64,000 nucleotides of DNA from Halorussus ruber (GTDB lineage: Archaea; Halobacteriota; Halobacteria; Halobacteriales; Haladaptataceae), in NCBI RefSeq assembly GCF_004765785.1, contig NZ_SBIT01000016.1, positions 62,001 to 126,000 of the forward strand, given 5' to 3'. The notes below the pieces were generated by a model. That model made no database searches. It saw nothing but the letters and a program-made list of their open reading frames with translations, and was not told the DNA's origin. The translations under genes were made by a program, and so were the position numbers. Numbering within the stretch: position 1 is the stretch's first letter; the number at the start of each line of letters is the position of its first letter. Below, piece by piece: positions 16,750-26,735 of the stretch.

Positions 16750-17559
16750 ATGGACCTCTCGAACACGGATTCCTCGGATTCGTCCGGCTCCGATTTCCCG
16801 GACTCGGACCGAATCGAGGCCGCCGCCCGCGAACTCCGGGCCGCCGACGCCGCCGCGGCGCTGACCGGCGCTGGCGTGAGTGTGCCCTCCGGCGTCCCGC
16901 CCTTCCGCGGCGAGGACGGGATTTGGAACGAGTACGACCCCGACGCCTTCGACGTGCATCGCTTCCGGGCGAGCCCCGGCGAGTTCTGGGCCGACTGGGT
17001 CGAACTCCGCTCGGACCTGCTCGACGCCGACCTCGAACCCAACGCCGCCCACCGCGCGCTCGCCGACCTCTCGTCCGCGGGCCTCCTCGACGCCGTCGTC
17101 ACCCAGAACATCGACGGCCTGCACGGTGCGGCTGGCTCCGAAAATGTCGTGGAACTCCACGGCAACGCCCGCCGCGCGGTCTGTCAGGACTGCGGGCAGT
17201 CAGTTTCCGCCGAGGAGGCCCGCGAGAAGGCCGAGGCGGGCGACCCCCCGCCGCGCTGTCCGAGTCCGGACTGCGAGGGCGTGCTGAAACCCGACGCCGT
17301 CCTCTTCGGCGAGCGCCTGCCGATGGACGCGATGGCCGACGCCGAGGAGTACGCCGCCGAGAGCGACGTGCTGGTGGTCGCCGGGTCGTCGCTGACCGTC
17401 CAACCCGCCGCGTCGCTCCCCCGGCAGGCCGCCCGGAACGGCGCGACCGTTATTCTGGTGAATCTGGACGAGACGCCGCTGGACTCGCTGGCCGACTACG
17501 TGTTTCGGGAGGACGTGACCGAGGTCCTGCCCGCGCTTCGGGATGCGATTCCGGAGTAG
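16750..17559 (+). CDS. Sir2-family NAD-dependent protein deacylase
   Basis: A 269-residue sirtuin that removes acyl groups from lysine using NAD+. The NAD motif is LTGAGVSVPSGVPPFRG, then TQNIDGLH, the catalytic His in VELHGNARR, and a zinc site with CQDCG and CPSPDC. VVAGSSLTVQPA is the GxSLxVxP region of the Rossmann fold. The first about 25 residues are serine/aspartate-rich and extra to the family. ATG 16750 is taken; the upstream frame adds 9 residues. It may be cotranscribed with the membrane gene before it. Confidence 0.9.
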   Translation: MDLSNTDSSDSSGSDFPDSDRIEAAARELRAADAAAALTGAGVSVPSGVPPFRGEDGIWNEYDPDAFDVHRFRASPGEFWADWVELRSDLLDADLEPNAAHRALADLSSAGLLDAVVTQNIDGLHGAAGSENVVELHGNARRAVCQDCGQSVSAEEAREKAEAGDPPPRCPSPDCEGVLKPDAVLFGERLPMDAMADAEEYAAESDVLVVAGSSLTVQPAASLPRQAARNGATVILVNLDETPLDSLADYVFREDVTEVLPALRDAIPE

Positions 17560-17654
17560 ACCCCTGAGTAGAAGTTGCCGGAATCCCGTCCCCGGAGCAG
17601 AAGTTGCGAGGACCCTCTGACATAAGCCGCTGGCATTCGTCGGTGCGAACGACC

Positions 17655-18956
17655 ATGACTGACCGAGACGGCGCCGACCGCGGCATCCACACCGACAGCG
17701 TCCACGCGGGCCAAGACCCCGACCCGGCGACCGGGTCGCGCGCACCGCCCATCTACCAGACGAGTTCCTACGTCTTCGACGACGCCGACCACGCCGCCTC
17801 GCTGTTCGCGCTCGAAGAGCCGGGCAACATCTACAGTCGCCTGACGAACCCGACCAACGCCACGCTCGAAGAGCGACTCGCCACCCTCGAAGGCGGCGTC
17901 GCGGCGCTCGCCACCGCCAGCGGGATGGCCGCGCTCGACCTCGCCACCTTCCTGCTGGCTTCAGTCGGCGACAACGTCGTCACGGCCTCGTCGCTCTACG
18001 GCGGCACCTACACCTACTTCACCCACACCGCGCCGCGCCGGGGCGTCGAGGCCAAATTCGTGGACACGCTCGACTACGACGCCTACGAGGAAGCCATCGA
18101 CGACGACACCGCGTTCGTCCACCTCGAAACCGTCGGCAACCCCGCGCTCGTCACGCCGGACATCGAACGCATCGCCGCGATTGCTCACGACCACGACGTG
18201 CCCCTGTTCGTGGACAACACCTTCGCCACGCCGTACCTCTGTAACCCCATCGAACACGGCGCGGACCTGGTCTGGCACTCCACGACGAAGTGGCTCCACG
18301 GGAGCGGTTCGACCGTCGGCGGCGTGCTCATCGACGGCGGGACCTTCCCGTGGGAGGAGGGCGACTATCCCGAAATCGCCGACGAGAACCCGGCCTACCA
18401 CGGCATCAACTTCCGCGAGCGGTTCGGCGACGCCGCCTTCGCCTACGCCGCCCGGGCTCGGGGCCTCCGGGACTTGGGCAACCAGCAGTCGCCCTTCGAC
18501 GCGTGGGTCACGCTCCAGAAGTTGGAGTCGATGCCCCTCCGGGTCGAGCGCCACTCCGAGAACGCCCTCGCGGTCGCCGAGTTCCTCGACTCGCACGACG
18601 ACGTGGCGTGGGTCAACTACCCCGGACTGGAGAGCCACGAGACCCACGAGAACGCCAAGAAGTACCTCGACGGCGGCTTCGGCGGGATGATTACCTTCGG
18701 ACTGGAGGGCGGCTACGAAGCGGGGCAGGCGGTCACCGAGGAGACCGACCTCGCCAGCCTGCTGGCCAACGTCGGGGACGCCAAGACGCTGGTCATCCAC
18801 CCGGCAAGCACGACCCACCAGCAGCTCACCGAGGAGGAGCAGTTGGCCAGCGGGACGACGCCGGACTTGGTTCGCCTCTCGGTCGGCATCGAGGACGTAG
18901 CGGACATTATCGCCGACTTGGAGCAGGCTATCGGGGCGGCGCAGAACCGGGTCTGA
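17655..18956 (+). CDS. metY: O-acetylhomoserine sulfhydrylase / Cys-Met PLP-dependent enzyme
   Basis: A 433-residue fold-type I PLP enzyme. It shows the family pattern [68 protein letters not shown] (in pieces) with Lys of TTKW as the PLP Schiff base, and a C-terminal [11 protein letters not shown]. Length and the insertion of an NPAYHGINF segment fit O-acetylhomoserine (thiol)-lyase rather than the shorter cystathionine gamma-synthase. It likely makes homocysteine for methionine biosynthesis. ATG 17655 gives [11 protein letters not shown] metX gene is not in the window. It ends 3 bases before the convergent mutL stop. Confidence 0.88.
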   Translation: MTDRDGADRGIHTDSVHAGQDPDPATGSRAPPIYQTSSYVFDDADHAASLFALEEPGNIYSRLTNPTNATLEERLATLEGGVAALATASGMAALDLATFLLASVGDNVVTASSLYGGTYTYFTHTAPRRGVEAKFVDTLDYDAYEEAIDDDTAFVHLETVGNPALVTPDIERIAAIAHDHDVPLFVDNTFATPYLCNPIEHGADLVWHSTTKWLHGSGSTVGGVLIDGGTFPWEEGDYPEIADENPAYHGINFRERFGDAAFAYAARARGLRDLGNQQSPFDAWVTLQKLESMPLRVERHSENALAVAEFLDSHDDVAWVNYPGLESHETHENAKKYLDGGFGGMITFGLEGGYEAGQAVTEETDLASLLANVGDAKTLVIHPASTTHQQLTEEEQLASGTTPDLVRLSVGIEDVADIIADLEQAIGAAQNRV

Positions 18957-18959
18957 ACC

Positions 18960-21170
18960 CTACTGTTCGCCCCTCCGCCCAGCGTGACCCGGATAGTCAC
19001 GCTCGAATCGGTCCTCGATTTCGCTCTCGCTGAACTCGATGACGACGGGCCGACCGTGGGGGCAGGCGTAGGGGTTCTCGCAGTCGTCGAGCGCCGAGAG
19101 GAGATCCACGACCGACCCCTCGCGGAGCGACGTGTTGCCCGTGATGGAGGGGTAGCACGCCAAATCGGCGAGCAGGTCGTCGGCGACCGCTTCGACGGTG
19201 TCGCCTCGGTCGTCAGGGTCGGTCGAGACGAACTCCGCCAGCGCGTCCCGCAACAGCGCCGGGTCTAATGTCTCGTCCAGTACGGTCGGCGCGGTCCGGA
19301 CGCGGACTTCTTTATTCCCCGCGCGCTCGGCCCGGAAGCCCAGTCGCTCCAGCGCCTCGCGGTACTCCTCGAAGACGGCGGCCTCGCCCGCGGTCAACTC
19401 CAACTCGACGGGTTGGGCCAGCATCTGAGTGGTCGAGTCGTCGGCGAACTCCGCCCGCAATCGCTCGTAGTTGACGCGCTCGTCGGCGGCGTGTTGGTCC
19501 ACCAGCACCAGTCCGTCGGGGGTCTCGGCGACGACGTAGGTGTCGTGGAGTTGACCCAGAATCCGCATCCGGGGCAGGGTCTCGAACTCGGGGTCGTCGG
19601 TCGAATCGCCCGCGAGCGTCTCGGACTCGGTCGGTGCCGAGAACTTCCGGTCGGCGGACGAATCGGGTGTCTTCCCGGTGGAAGCGTCGTCCGTCCGGTC
19701 GGCGGGCGAGTCGGTCGCCGAAGCAACCGACTCGCGGGTGTCGTCTCGGCTCTTTGTCTCGCCTGCGCTCGTGTCCTCGCTGGCGCGCTCGGGAGCGCTC
19801 GCCTGCGGTTCTGCGCTCGCGCTCTCGCCCCCGCCGCGAGCGCGCTCGCTCGCAGGCGAACTCGTTCGTCTGCGAACGGCCGACCCGCCGGATTCGGCGG
19901 CGGTCGCGTCCTCCATAGAAGTATCTACCCCTGCCTCGTGGGTATTTTTTGATGGCTTAGAAATATCTACAGTTGTCTCTAAGGTGTCTTCGGTAGTCTG
20001 AGAAGCGTCGAGCGTGGACTGCTCGCGCTCGGCCGTCTCGCTCCCGGCGGTCAGTTCGGTCTGCTCGCTGGCGTCGGCGTCGTCGCGCTCCGGTTTGTCG
20101 GTGCGCTCGGGTTCGACGCTGGCCTCGTCGGGCGCGCTCCGGCCTCGCGGGGCCGAGGAGCGGACGAGACCGTGGTCCAGCAGGGCCTCCTCGACGGCAG
20201 TCTCGACTGCCCGCTTGACCGCGGACTCGTCGCTCCACCGACACTCCATTTTTCGGGGGTGAACATTCACGTCGACCTCCTCCGGAGGGACCTCCACGAA
20301 CAGAACCGCGAAGGGGTATCGCTCCGCCGAGAGTTGCCCGCCGTAGGCCGAGAGGACCGCGTCGCGGACCGGCGCGGAACTCACGTACCGGCCGTTGACG
20401 TAGGTAGACATGTACTCGCGGGTGCTTCGGGTGGTCTCGGGATTGCTGACGTAGCCCGAGACAGAGACGCCTCCCGATTCGCTCTCGCCCTCGACCCGAA
20501 TCATCGACGTGGCGACTTCCCGGCCGTAGACCGACAGGAGGGCCGACTGGAGGTCCCCGCGCCCGGTCGTGGCGAACACCTCGCGGCCGTCGTGGGTCAG
20601 CGAGACCGCCACGTCGGGGTTGGCCAGCGCGTAGCGGGTGACGACGGTGTTGACGTGCGAGAACTCCGTGGTCGTGGTCTTGAGGTACTTCCGGCGCGCA
20701 GGGGTGTTGTAGAACAGGTCCGCGACCTCGACGGTGGTCCCCTCGGGGCACCCGGCGGGGCCGACCGACTCGACCTCGCCGTCCTCCATCCGGAGTTCGG
20801 TGCCGGTTGGGCCGTCTCGTGGTTTGGACCGAATCGTCGTCCGAGAGACCGCGCCGATGGTGTGGAGCGCCTCGCCCCGGAAGCCGAGGGTGGTCACGCC
20901 CGAATCGAGGTCCCCGGCGTCCTCGATTTTGCTCGTGGTGTGTTCGCGGACCGCGGCCCGGAGGTCGGCCTCGCTCATGCCGACGCCGTCGTCGCTGACG
21001 ACGATTCGGTCGGTGCCGCCCTCCTCGACGGTCACGTCGATTCGGTCGGCGTCGGCGTCGAGGCTGTTCTCGACCAGTTCCTTGACGACCGAGGCGGGAC
21101 GCTCCACGACCTCGCCCGCCGCAATTTTGCGAATCGTGGCGTCGTCGAGTTGGGTGATTCGCTGGCTCAT
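18960..21170 (-). CDS. mutL: DNA mismatch repair protein MutL
   Basis: A 736-residue MutL. The N-terminal GHKL ATPase is clear: IRKIAAGEVVERPASVVKEL, then DDGVGMSEADL and TTLGFRGEALHTI. A serine/aspartate-rich linker of roughly 200 residues follows. The C-terminal dimer domain keeps DQHAADERVNYE, the DQHA(x)2E(x)4E endonuclease motif, and CPHGRPVVIE near the end. It should therefore nick DNA itself, as expected in organisms without MutH. ATG 21170 (MSQRITQLDD) is the family start. MutS is about 21 kb away at 42260-44995. Confidence 0.96.
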   Translation of the reverse strand: MSQRITQLDDATIRKIAAGEVVERPASVVKELVENSLDADADRIDVTVEEGGTDRIVVSDDGVGMSEADLRAAVREHTTSKIEDAGDLDSGVTTLGFRGEALHTIGAVSRTTIRSKPRDGPTGTELRMEDGEVESVGPAGCPEGTTVEVADLFYNTPARRKYLKTTTTEFSHVNTVVTRYALANPDVAVSLTHDGREVFATTGRGDLQSALLSVYGREVATSMIRVEGESESGGVSVSGYVSNPETTRSTREYMSTYVNGRYVSSAPVRDAVLSAYGGQLSAERYPFAVLFVEVPPEEVDVNVHPRKMECRWSDESAVKRAVETAVEEALLDHGLVRSSAPRGRSAPDEASVEPERTDKPERDDADASEQTELTAGSETAEREQSTLDASQTTEDTLETTVDISKPSKNTHEAGVDTSMEDATAAESGGSAVRRRTSSPASERARGGGESASAEPQASAPERASEDTSAGETKSRDDTRESVASATDSPADRTDDASTGKTPDSSADRKFSAPTESETLAGDSTDDPEFETLPRMRILGQLHDTYVVAETPDGLVLVDQHAADERVNYERLRAEFADDSTTQMLAQPVELELTAGEAAVFEEYREALERLGFRAERAGNKEVRVRTAPTVLDETLDPALLRDALAEFVSTDPDDRGDTVEAVADDLLADLACYPSITGNTSLREGSVVDLLSALDDCENPYACPHGRPVVIEFSESEIEDRFERDYPGHAGRRGEQ

Positions 21171-21424
21171 GTCTTCGGTCTCCTGTATCGTCGCGCGTCG
21201 GTCATCGACTGGACTGACGAAACAGACGCCTTTCAATCCGTTGTTGGTACCCGCGTCGGTACGGGCGACGCGCCATGTCTCCTCGGTGTGGTGGTACTAG
21301 AGAAGCTGGTATAAAATTTGCACTAACCCGAGCATATTTTAGTCTCTTGTATTTTCTATATAAACATAAAATTAGTTTCCTATTTTAATCTAAACTAATA
21401 ATTTGATTATGGAAATTATTTATT

Positions 21425-22707
21425 GTGTATTATGGTATAGAAAACAAATTAAACGGAATTGATGAATCGAACTTCGACCGGCGGACGTTCATAAAAGCTT
21501 CCTCCGGGCCCTCGTCGGCCTGAGTTCGGCAAGTCTCGCAAGCGCTGGCGACAGCGACCAGCGGGTCGAGGGCGAGGTCTCGTATCCGGACCACAGCAAA
21601 CTCCTCGTCGACGACTCGCTCCGGTCGCTTTCCCCGCAGTTCTACCTGCTGACGTTGGACGAGAACCGGCTACTGGAACTCGTCGGCAAGTCGGGCATGC
21701 GCACACAGCAGGAACGCGACGCCAAGGCGGCCCTCAAAAACCTCTGGAAGAAGTACCCCGTCCGGAAAGAGCGAGACGGCAACGACTTCGTCTTCACGCT
21801 TGCGAACGAGCGTGCGAAGGGAGGCGTCACCGACACGGAGCGAGACGAGTTCTCGACCGCCGGCAAGGCCGTGGCTCACGGCTTCGCCAAGGAGAACGGC
21901 AATCGCAAGCAAATCTCCGCCGAGTGGTACGGCTCGACCCACAAGGACATGACGCGGTGGACGTTGGAGAAGAACTTCGACCTCTACGATTACGAGGTAG
22001 ACGACATCGTCGAGTACTCGCCGAAACCGGACACGGACCCGTGTCCCTGCGATTACTCCGTCTTCGACTCGAAGGACATGCCCGACTGGATCGCGGACGC
22101 TATCAAGACCGGTCTGAACGAGTTCGCCCACCACTACGGGCATTACTACGACCCCGACGCCTACACCGTCGACTTGTGTTGTGGCATCACCATCTCCTTC
22201 GGCGGCATGGGTGGCGCACCGGAGTTCTGTGAGTACGAGATGGCGGAGGCCGAGAACCACTCCTACTCGAGCCAGCGAGAACATCTCGGTCGTGCGCTCC
22301 ACTACGTGCAGGACGTGAGCGTTCCGCTCCACGCCGGCATGGCTCTCGAACAGATGAACTTCGAGATCGACTGTGACTGGGACGGCTGTGAGGTCATCGA
22401 CCCCTACTACGACCTTCACTACGAGTACGAGAAGTGGGTCCGAGAGAACTTCCACTCCGGGGAGAACTTGGTCGACGATTACGACAGCCTGTGGGCGTGG
22501 AACAGCGACCCCTCGGACTGCGTGTATCAGGTCGCCGCCGAGGCGACCGACCAGGCCTACGAGGTGTTCCACCTGATGAAAGAGAACGGTACCGACATCG
22601 GTAGCTGGAACTCGACGGACTACAACGACCTCGTCGAGGCCACCGCGAATCCCGTTTTCCACGCGGGTGCCTACACGCACGCGCTGGTCGACCAGATTTA
22701 CGGCTAA
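21425..22707 (+). pseudogene. Tat-type zinc phospholipase C-like gene, frameshifted in the signal peptide
   Basis: A close paralogue of the intact gene at 27490-28767. From GTG 21425 the frame encodes ESNFDRRTFIKASSG, the twin-arginine signal seen in the paralogue, then one base is missing around 21505-21511 (CGGGCCC against CGGTGCCG) and the remaining 1.2 kb continues in another frame as LSSASLASAGD and onward. The body keeps the zinc ligands: HHYGHYYDP, HYVQDVSVPLH (His, Asp +4, His +10) and HYEYE (His, Glu +4). The body is undamaged, so this is a recent mutation, a slippage site or a sequence error. Translation from the inner TTG 21655 would give an unexported protein. The upstream 21237-21424 DNA is AT-rich with no gene. 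Confidence 0.8.
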
Positions 22708-22776
22708 TCCAGCGATATCGTCGCGTTCACTCCAATTTTTAAGCGTCTCGACTCGAACGGCTCTCTCGTCGGTCAG

Positions 22777-23775
22777 TCAGTCGTTTCTGATTCGGAGCGT
22801 CGTCGCGTAGTAGTCGCCCTCGTACTCGTAGTGGCGACGCCACGCGCGGGAGGCCCCGGATTCGTCCGGCGGGGTCGGGTCGTCGATGCCGAGTTGCGCG
22901 ATGAGGCTCTCGAACGACTCGGAGATGGGTTCGCGCTCGGCGTACACGCCGCCGATAGTCTCGTCGAGAATCTCGCGGATATCCTCGGGGTCCTCGCCGA
23001 ACGTGGCGTCGATGTGACCCGAGAGAACGTCTTCCAACTCCGACTTGGAGTCGGCCACTCGTTCGGTCTCGTGGACGTACCGTTTCGTTTTCACGTTCCC
23101 GTCGGTGGCGTGCGCACGAAGCGTCTGCTTCTCGTCCAAGAACTCGTTGTCCGGTTCGGCCCGGACGTATTCGAAGGGCGGATTCGGAACGAGTTCGCTC
23201 TCGGCGGGGTCCATCGGGTCGAAGAAGACGACGCCGCGCTCGCCGTGTGCGACCGTCGAGAGGTTGACGCCGTCAACGACGGCCCCCATCGCCTCCGCGA
23301 CCGCCCGGTCGGCGATTTCGGCGTCGAAGTCCGACAGCCCCTCGGATAGATTCTCGACTGGGTCGACGTCTGCCGGTGCTTGCTCGACAGGCTCGAACCA
23401 GAACTCCCAGCGGTCGAGCGACACCTCCTCGACCGCGGTCACGCGAACGCTGTAGTACGACCCCTCGTATTCGGTATAGGCTAGCGGTGGTGACCCGTTC
23501 GGGTCGTACGGCCCGAGCGGTTGGGCCTCGGTCGTCATCTCGCCCGAGTCGAGGAGTTCCGCGACGAGCGCGTCGGCGTGACGACGGACGTGCAACGCCT
23601 GCTGTCTCGGTTCCCACTCGAATAGGTCAAGCAGCGTCGTGCCGCCTCGAGGACTGCTCTGGAGGGAGTACCGCGCACTCGACGAGGAGGCGAGGAGCGA
23701 GCAACCGGAGAGTGCTGACGAGACGCCGACGCCTGCGAGACCGAGGAGCCTGCGTCGGGAGTGAGAGATGTTCAT
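22777..23775 (-). CDS. Tat-exported lipoprotein, module copy 1
   Basis: A 332-residue lipoprotein. SRRRLLGLAGVGVSSALSGC joins a twin-arginine motif to a lipobox (LSGC), so it should be exported folded and lipid-anchored outside the membrane. The mature part contains ARYSLQSSPRGGTTLLDLF, QALHVR, LGPYDPNGSPP and SLDRWEFWFEPVEQAPAD, and ends DYYATTLRIRND. It is closely related to the protein at 28860-29864. I recognise no domain. It is convergent with the phospholipase C-like gene (69 bases between stops), exactly as in the second module, so the two products may act together at the cell surface. Confidence 0.85.
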   Translation of the reverse strand: MNISHSRRRLLGLAGVGVSSALSGCSLLASSSSARYSLQSSPRGGTTLLDLFEWEPRQQALHVRRHADALVAELLDSGEMTTEAQPLGPYDPNGSPPLAYTEYEGSYYSVRVTAVEEVSLDRWEFWFEPVEQAPADVDPVENLSEGLSDFDAEIADRAVAEAMGAVVDGVNLSTVAHGERGVVFFDPMDPAESELVPNPPFEYVRAEPDNEFLDEKQTLRAHATDGNVKTKRYVHETERVADSKSELEDVLSGHIDATFGEDPEDIREILDETIGGVYAEREPISESFESLIAQLGIDDPTPPDESGASRAWRRHYEYEGDYYATTLRIRND

Positions 23776-23939
23776 GGAGTATATATTTAATTCACCCCTG
23801 ATATAAATTTACGCCGTTTCCCGACCCGGCTCCGGTGGGGCAACGAAGCCGTGGTCGGCCACGACGCCGCCCGACCGGCGACAGGCGTAGGCCCTGCGGT
23901 CCGCACAGAAGGCCGAACAGCACCGGGAACCGCGGCCCG

Positions 23940-26642
23940 TCACCGGCCCGCCCGGACCAGCCAGAGACAGAGCGCGAGGAGCGAAAGAATCGTCACTCCG
24001 GGCGTGAATCCCGGCGTCCCGCTTTCCGACCCCGGAATCGAATCGTATTTCGTCTCCGAGTCGGTCTGCTCGTCCTCGAAGGCCGACGGGTCGCCGATGC
24101 CGATTTCTTTCGTGGCGTTCTCCACGACCCGATAGCTGTCTCGACTCCCCTCGGGGTAGTAGATGACCTGATACGGAATCTCGATGCGCTGGCCCCGCAG
24201 CGACTCGTCGCTGACTTCGATTCCCACCGAGAGACTGGTCTGGCCGCCCGCCGAGACGGTCTCCTCGTTGACGTACTCGGCCCTGTTGCCCTCCGCGACG
24301 TTCTGGCCGCCGGTGACGACGATACCGTTGGGTAGCGAGAGCGCCAACTCCACGTGGGCCGTCCGGGTGTTGACCGAGGGGTTCCGGAGCGTGAGGGTGA
24401 TGAACTCCTGGGACCCGTTGGTCGAGAGCGTCTCGATGGTGGCCGACGAGTCGATCTCCGGCGTCTTCCGGAAGTTCCGGGCGCTGACCGACCAGCTATC
24501 GCGGTCTCGACCGCCCGCACCGTCGTCGGCGACGACGGTGACGTTGTGGGTCCCCGGTTCGGCGAACGAGTGGTTCAGTCGCTCGCCGGTCGCCACCTCG
24601 GTCCCGTCAACGGACCACTGCAGACTCACCGAATCGCCTTCGGGGTCGGACGCTTCGGCCTCGAAGGTTTGCGACTCGCCTGTGAGAAGCGAGAACGACG
24701 ACGACTCTGGCGCAACGCCGCTGACCTCCGGCGGGCGATTGTCCACCTTCACGTCCCACGTCGCCGTGGCGCTCCCGCCGTGGCCGTCCTCGATCGTCGC
24801 CTTGACGGTGTGTTCGCCGGGGGTCGAGAACTCGTGAGTGAACGTCACGTTCTGACTGGCCGAGGAGAGGTCGGTCTCCTCCGCGGGCGACCCGTCAACC
24901 GACCAGATGATTGTCGCGGGGGTCGCGTCGGCGTCGGTCGCTTGCACGACGAACCGCTGGCGAGTCCCCGTCTCGGGCGCGGGGACCTCCTCGGGCGAGA
25001 CGCGGACGAGTTCCGGTTCGTCGTTGGAGACGACGACGGTTCGGTTCCGAACTGCAGACGCGCCGTACTGGTTCGTCACGCTGACCTCGACGTTCCGCTT
25101 CCCGACGGTTCGGAGCGCCGTCGAGACCGACTGGCCTTCGTAGGTTTCGTCGCCTATCGTCCACTCGTAGGAGAGGTCCACGTCCCTGTCGGCCGGGTCG
25201 GTCGCGCTCGCCGAGAGGTTGACCGTCCCGCCGGCTGTCACCGACGACGGCGAAATCGAGAGGTCCTGAATCGACGGCGGGGTGCCTTCGACAGTAACGG
25301 TGAACGACCGTTCGGCGGTGACGCCTCGGTCGTTCTCGGCGACGACCTGCACCTGCTTCTCGCCGGTCGCGTCGAAGGTAGTCTCGACGGTCTGGCCCGA
25401 GACAGTCTCGCCGTCTATCGTCCACTCGTAGGAGAGACCCGACGAATCTCCCTCGGCCGAAAACTCGACCGTCTTTCCGGGGGCCGTCTCGGTGCTTCCG
25501 GGCGTCACCGAGACGATCTCGGGCGCTTGTGCCACGTCCACGTTCCACTCGGTCGTCGCGTCGGCGGTCGAGGAGGTCCCGTCGCTGACCACCGCCTCGA
25601 CTGTATGGTCGCCTGCGCCGAACTGTCCGGCGTCGAACTCGTACCGGTCGCCGGAGGTCATCTGGTCACCGTCCACGTACCACGTCACCGAGGGCGTGCT
25701 GTCAGGGTCGGTGGCGCTGACGGAGAAGGATTCGGTCTTCGAGGGACCGAGCGAGACGCTCCCGGTTGCCGGGGTTCGACTCTCGATTTCGGGCGGTTCG
25801 AACGAGTCGACCGTAATCGTCCCGAGGTCCACGTAGTCGGTCGTGAACTCGGACCCGCCGTCGAACTCGGTCACGAACTCGGCGTCCACCCTGTAGGTCC
25901 CCTCGTCGTCCGGAATCGGAACCGACCCGGTTATCGACTCGTGTCGCTCGGCCGTGACGCTCTCGGCGGGCAGGCGCTTGGTCGGCGTCTCGGGTCTGGA
26001 CGACCCCTCCGGGTAGACGTACACTTCGGTCGTCACGCCCTGCACGCCGAGCGGTTCGCTCACTCCCTCGTTCCACCCCGAGTGTCCGGGGTTGTACACT
26101 CGCGCGTCGAACCGGGCGTCCTCGCCGGGTTGGAACCGGCGCGAGTCGCGCGGCGACGACACGTCGGCTTCGGTGTGATACACGCCGTTGCGTTCTAACA
26201 CGAGCGTGATTTCGTCCGTGTCCTCGACCGTCACCTCGAAGATGCCCCACCGCTCGTTCACCTCGCCGTCGTTTCTGACGTGGGCGTAGTACTCGCCCGG
26301 CGGCGCGTCGAAGATGTAGTAGTGAAAGAGGTCCTCGCTCATGCAGCCGTCGGGGTTGCTGTCGTCGTCGGTTTCGGCGATGTCCGCGAAGTCGCCATCT
26401 ATCTGTTCGAGGAGCAGGGTGGTCTCGTGTTTCTCGCCGTTGGCGTCGTAGGTGGCGACCGAGACGCAGGTGTTCTCGGCCCGTGCGGTGGTCCCACCGG
26501 CCGCGGGGACTGCTCCCGCGACGACGAGACCGACCAGCACGAAGCCGACCAGCAGGACGTGACTGGCGGTCACCTGCGAGGCCCGCCGGTACAACCGCCG
26601 CCATCGCGGTAATCGTTCCGTATCAGACGGCATATACATCAT
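23940..26642 (-). CDS. large surface protein with PKD/Ig-like repeats and PGF-CTERM anchor
   Basis: A 900-residue exported protein. A basic N-terminus and the hydrophobic segment VTASHVLLVGFVLVGLVVAGAV act as signal. An N-terminal beta domain with two Cys follows, then about five Ig/PKD-like repeats, each with a pattern such as LSYEWTIDGETVSG or VSLQWSVDGTEVATGE plus an EPGTHNVTVVA-like strand. The C-terminus TPGFTPGVTILSLLALCLWLVRAGR is a PGF-CTERM tail. It is likely a glycosylated, lipid-anchored surface adhesin or scaffold. ATG 26642 is used; ATG 26633 (MPSDTERL) is equally possible. It lies between the two PLC-lipoprotein modules. The 23776-23939 gap shows no gene. Confidence 0.8.
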   Translation of the reverse strand: MMYMPSDTERLPRWRRLYRRASQVTASHVLLVGFVLVGLVVAGAVPAAGGTTARAENTCVSVATYDANGEKHETTLLLEQIDGDFADIAETDDDSNPDGCMSEDLFHYYIFDAPPGEYYAHVRNDGEVNERWGIFEVTVEDTDEITLVLERNGVYHTEADVSSPRDSRRFQPGEDARFDARVYNPGHSGWNEGVSEPLGVQGVTTEVYVYPEGSSRPETPTKRLPAESVTAERHESITGSVPIPDDEGTYRVDAEFVTEFDGGSEFTTDYVDLGTITVDSFEPPEIESRTPATGSVSLGPSKTESFSVSATDPDSTPSVTWYVDGDQMTSGDRYEFDAGQFGAGDHTVEAVVSDGTSSTADATTEWNVDVAQAPEIVSVTPGSTETAPGKTVEFSAEGDSSGLSYEWTIDGETVSGQTVETTFDATGEKQVQVVAENDRGVTAERSFTVTVEGTPPSIQDLSISPSSVTAGGTVNLSASATDPADRDVDLSYEWTIGDETYEGQSVSTALRTVGKRNVEVSVTNQYGASAVRNRTVVVSNDEPELVRVSPEEVPAPETGTRQRFVVQATDADATPATIIWSVDGSPAEETDLSSASQNVTFTHEFSTPGEHTVKATIEDGHGGSATATWDVKVDNRPPEVSGVAPESSSFSLLTGESQTFEAEASDPEGDSVSLQWSVDGTEVATGERLNHSFAEPGTHNVTVVADDGAGGRDRDSWSVSARNFRKTPEIDSSATIETLSTNGSQEFITLTLRNPSVNTRTAHVELALSLPNGIVVTGGQNVAEGNRAEYVNEETVSAGGQTSLSVGIEVSDESLRGQRIEIPYQVIYYPEGSRDSYRVVENATKEIGIGDPSAFEDEQTDSETKYDSIPGSESGTPGFTPGVTILSLLALCLWLVRAGR

Positions 26643-26735
26643 TTAGGAACTAGATTGGAAGTCGCAAGTAAGTAGATTACGCTCTTTGAAACAACAGTTC
26701 GTTGACGTTATCACGTCCGCCTTCGGAACTTCGGT

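Noticed and set aside
16035-17567. A 510-codon plus-strand frame over the SpoIIM-like and sir2 genes
   Set aside because: It is an arginine- and proline-rich overlap in another frame of two genes with clear motifs; no domain is visible.
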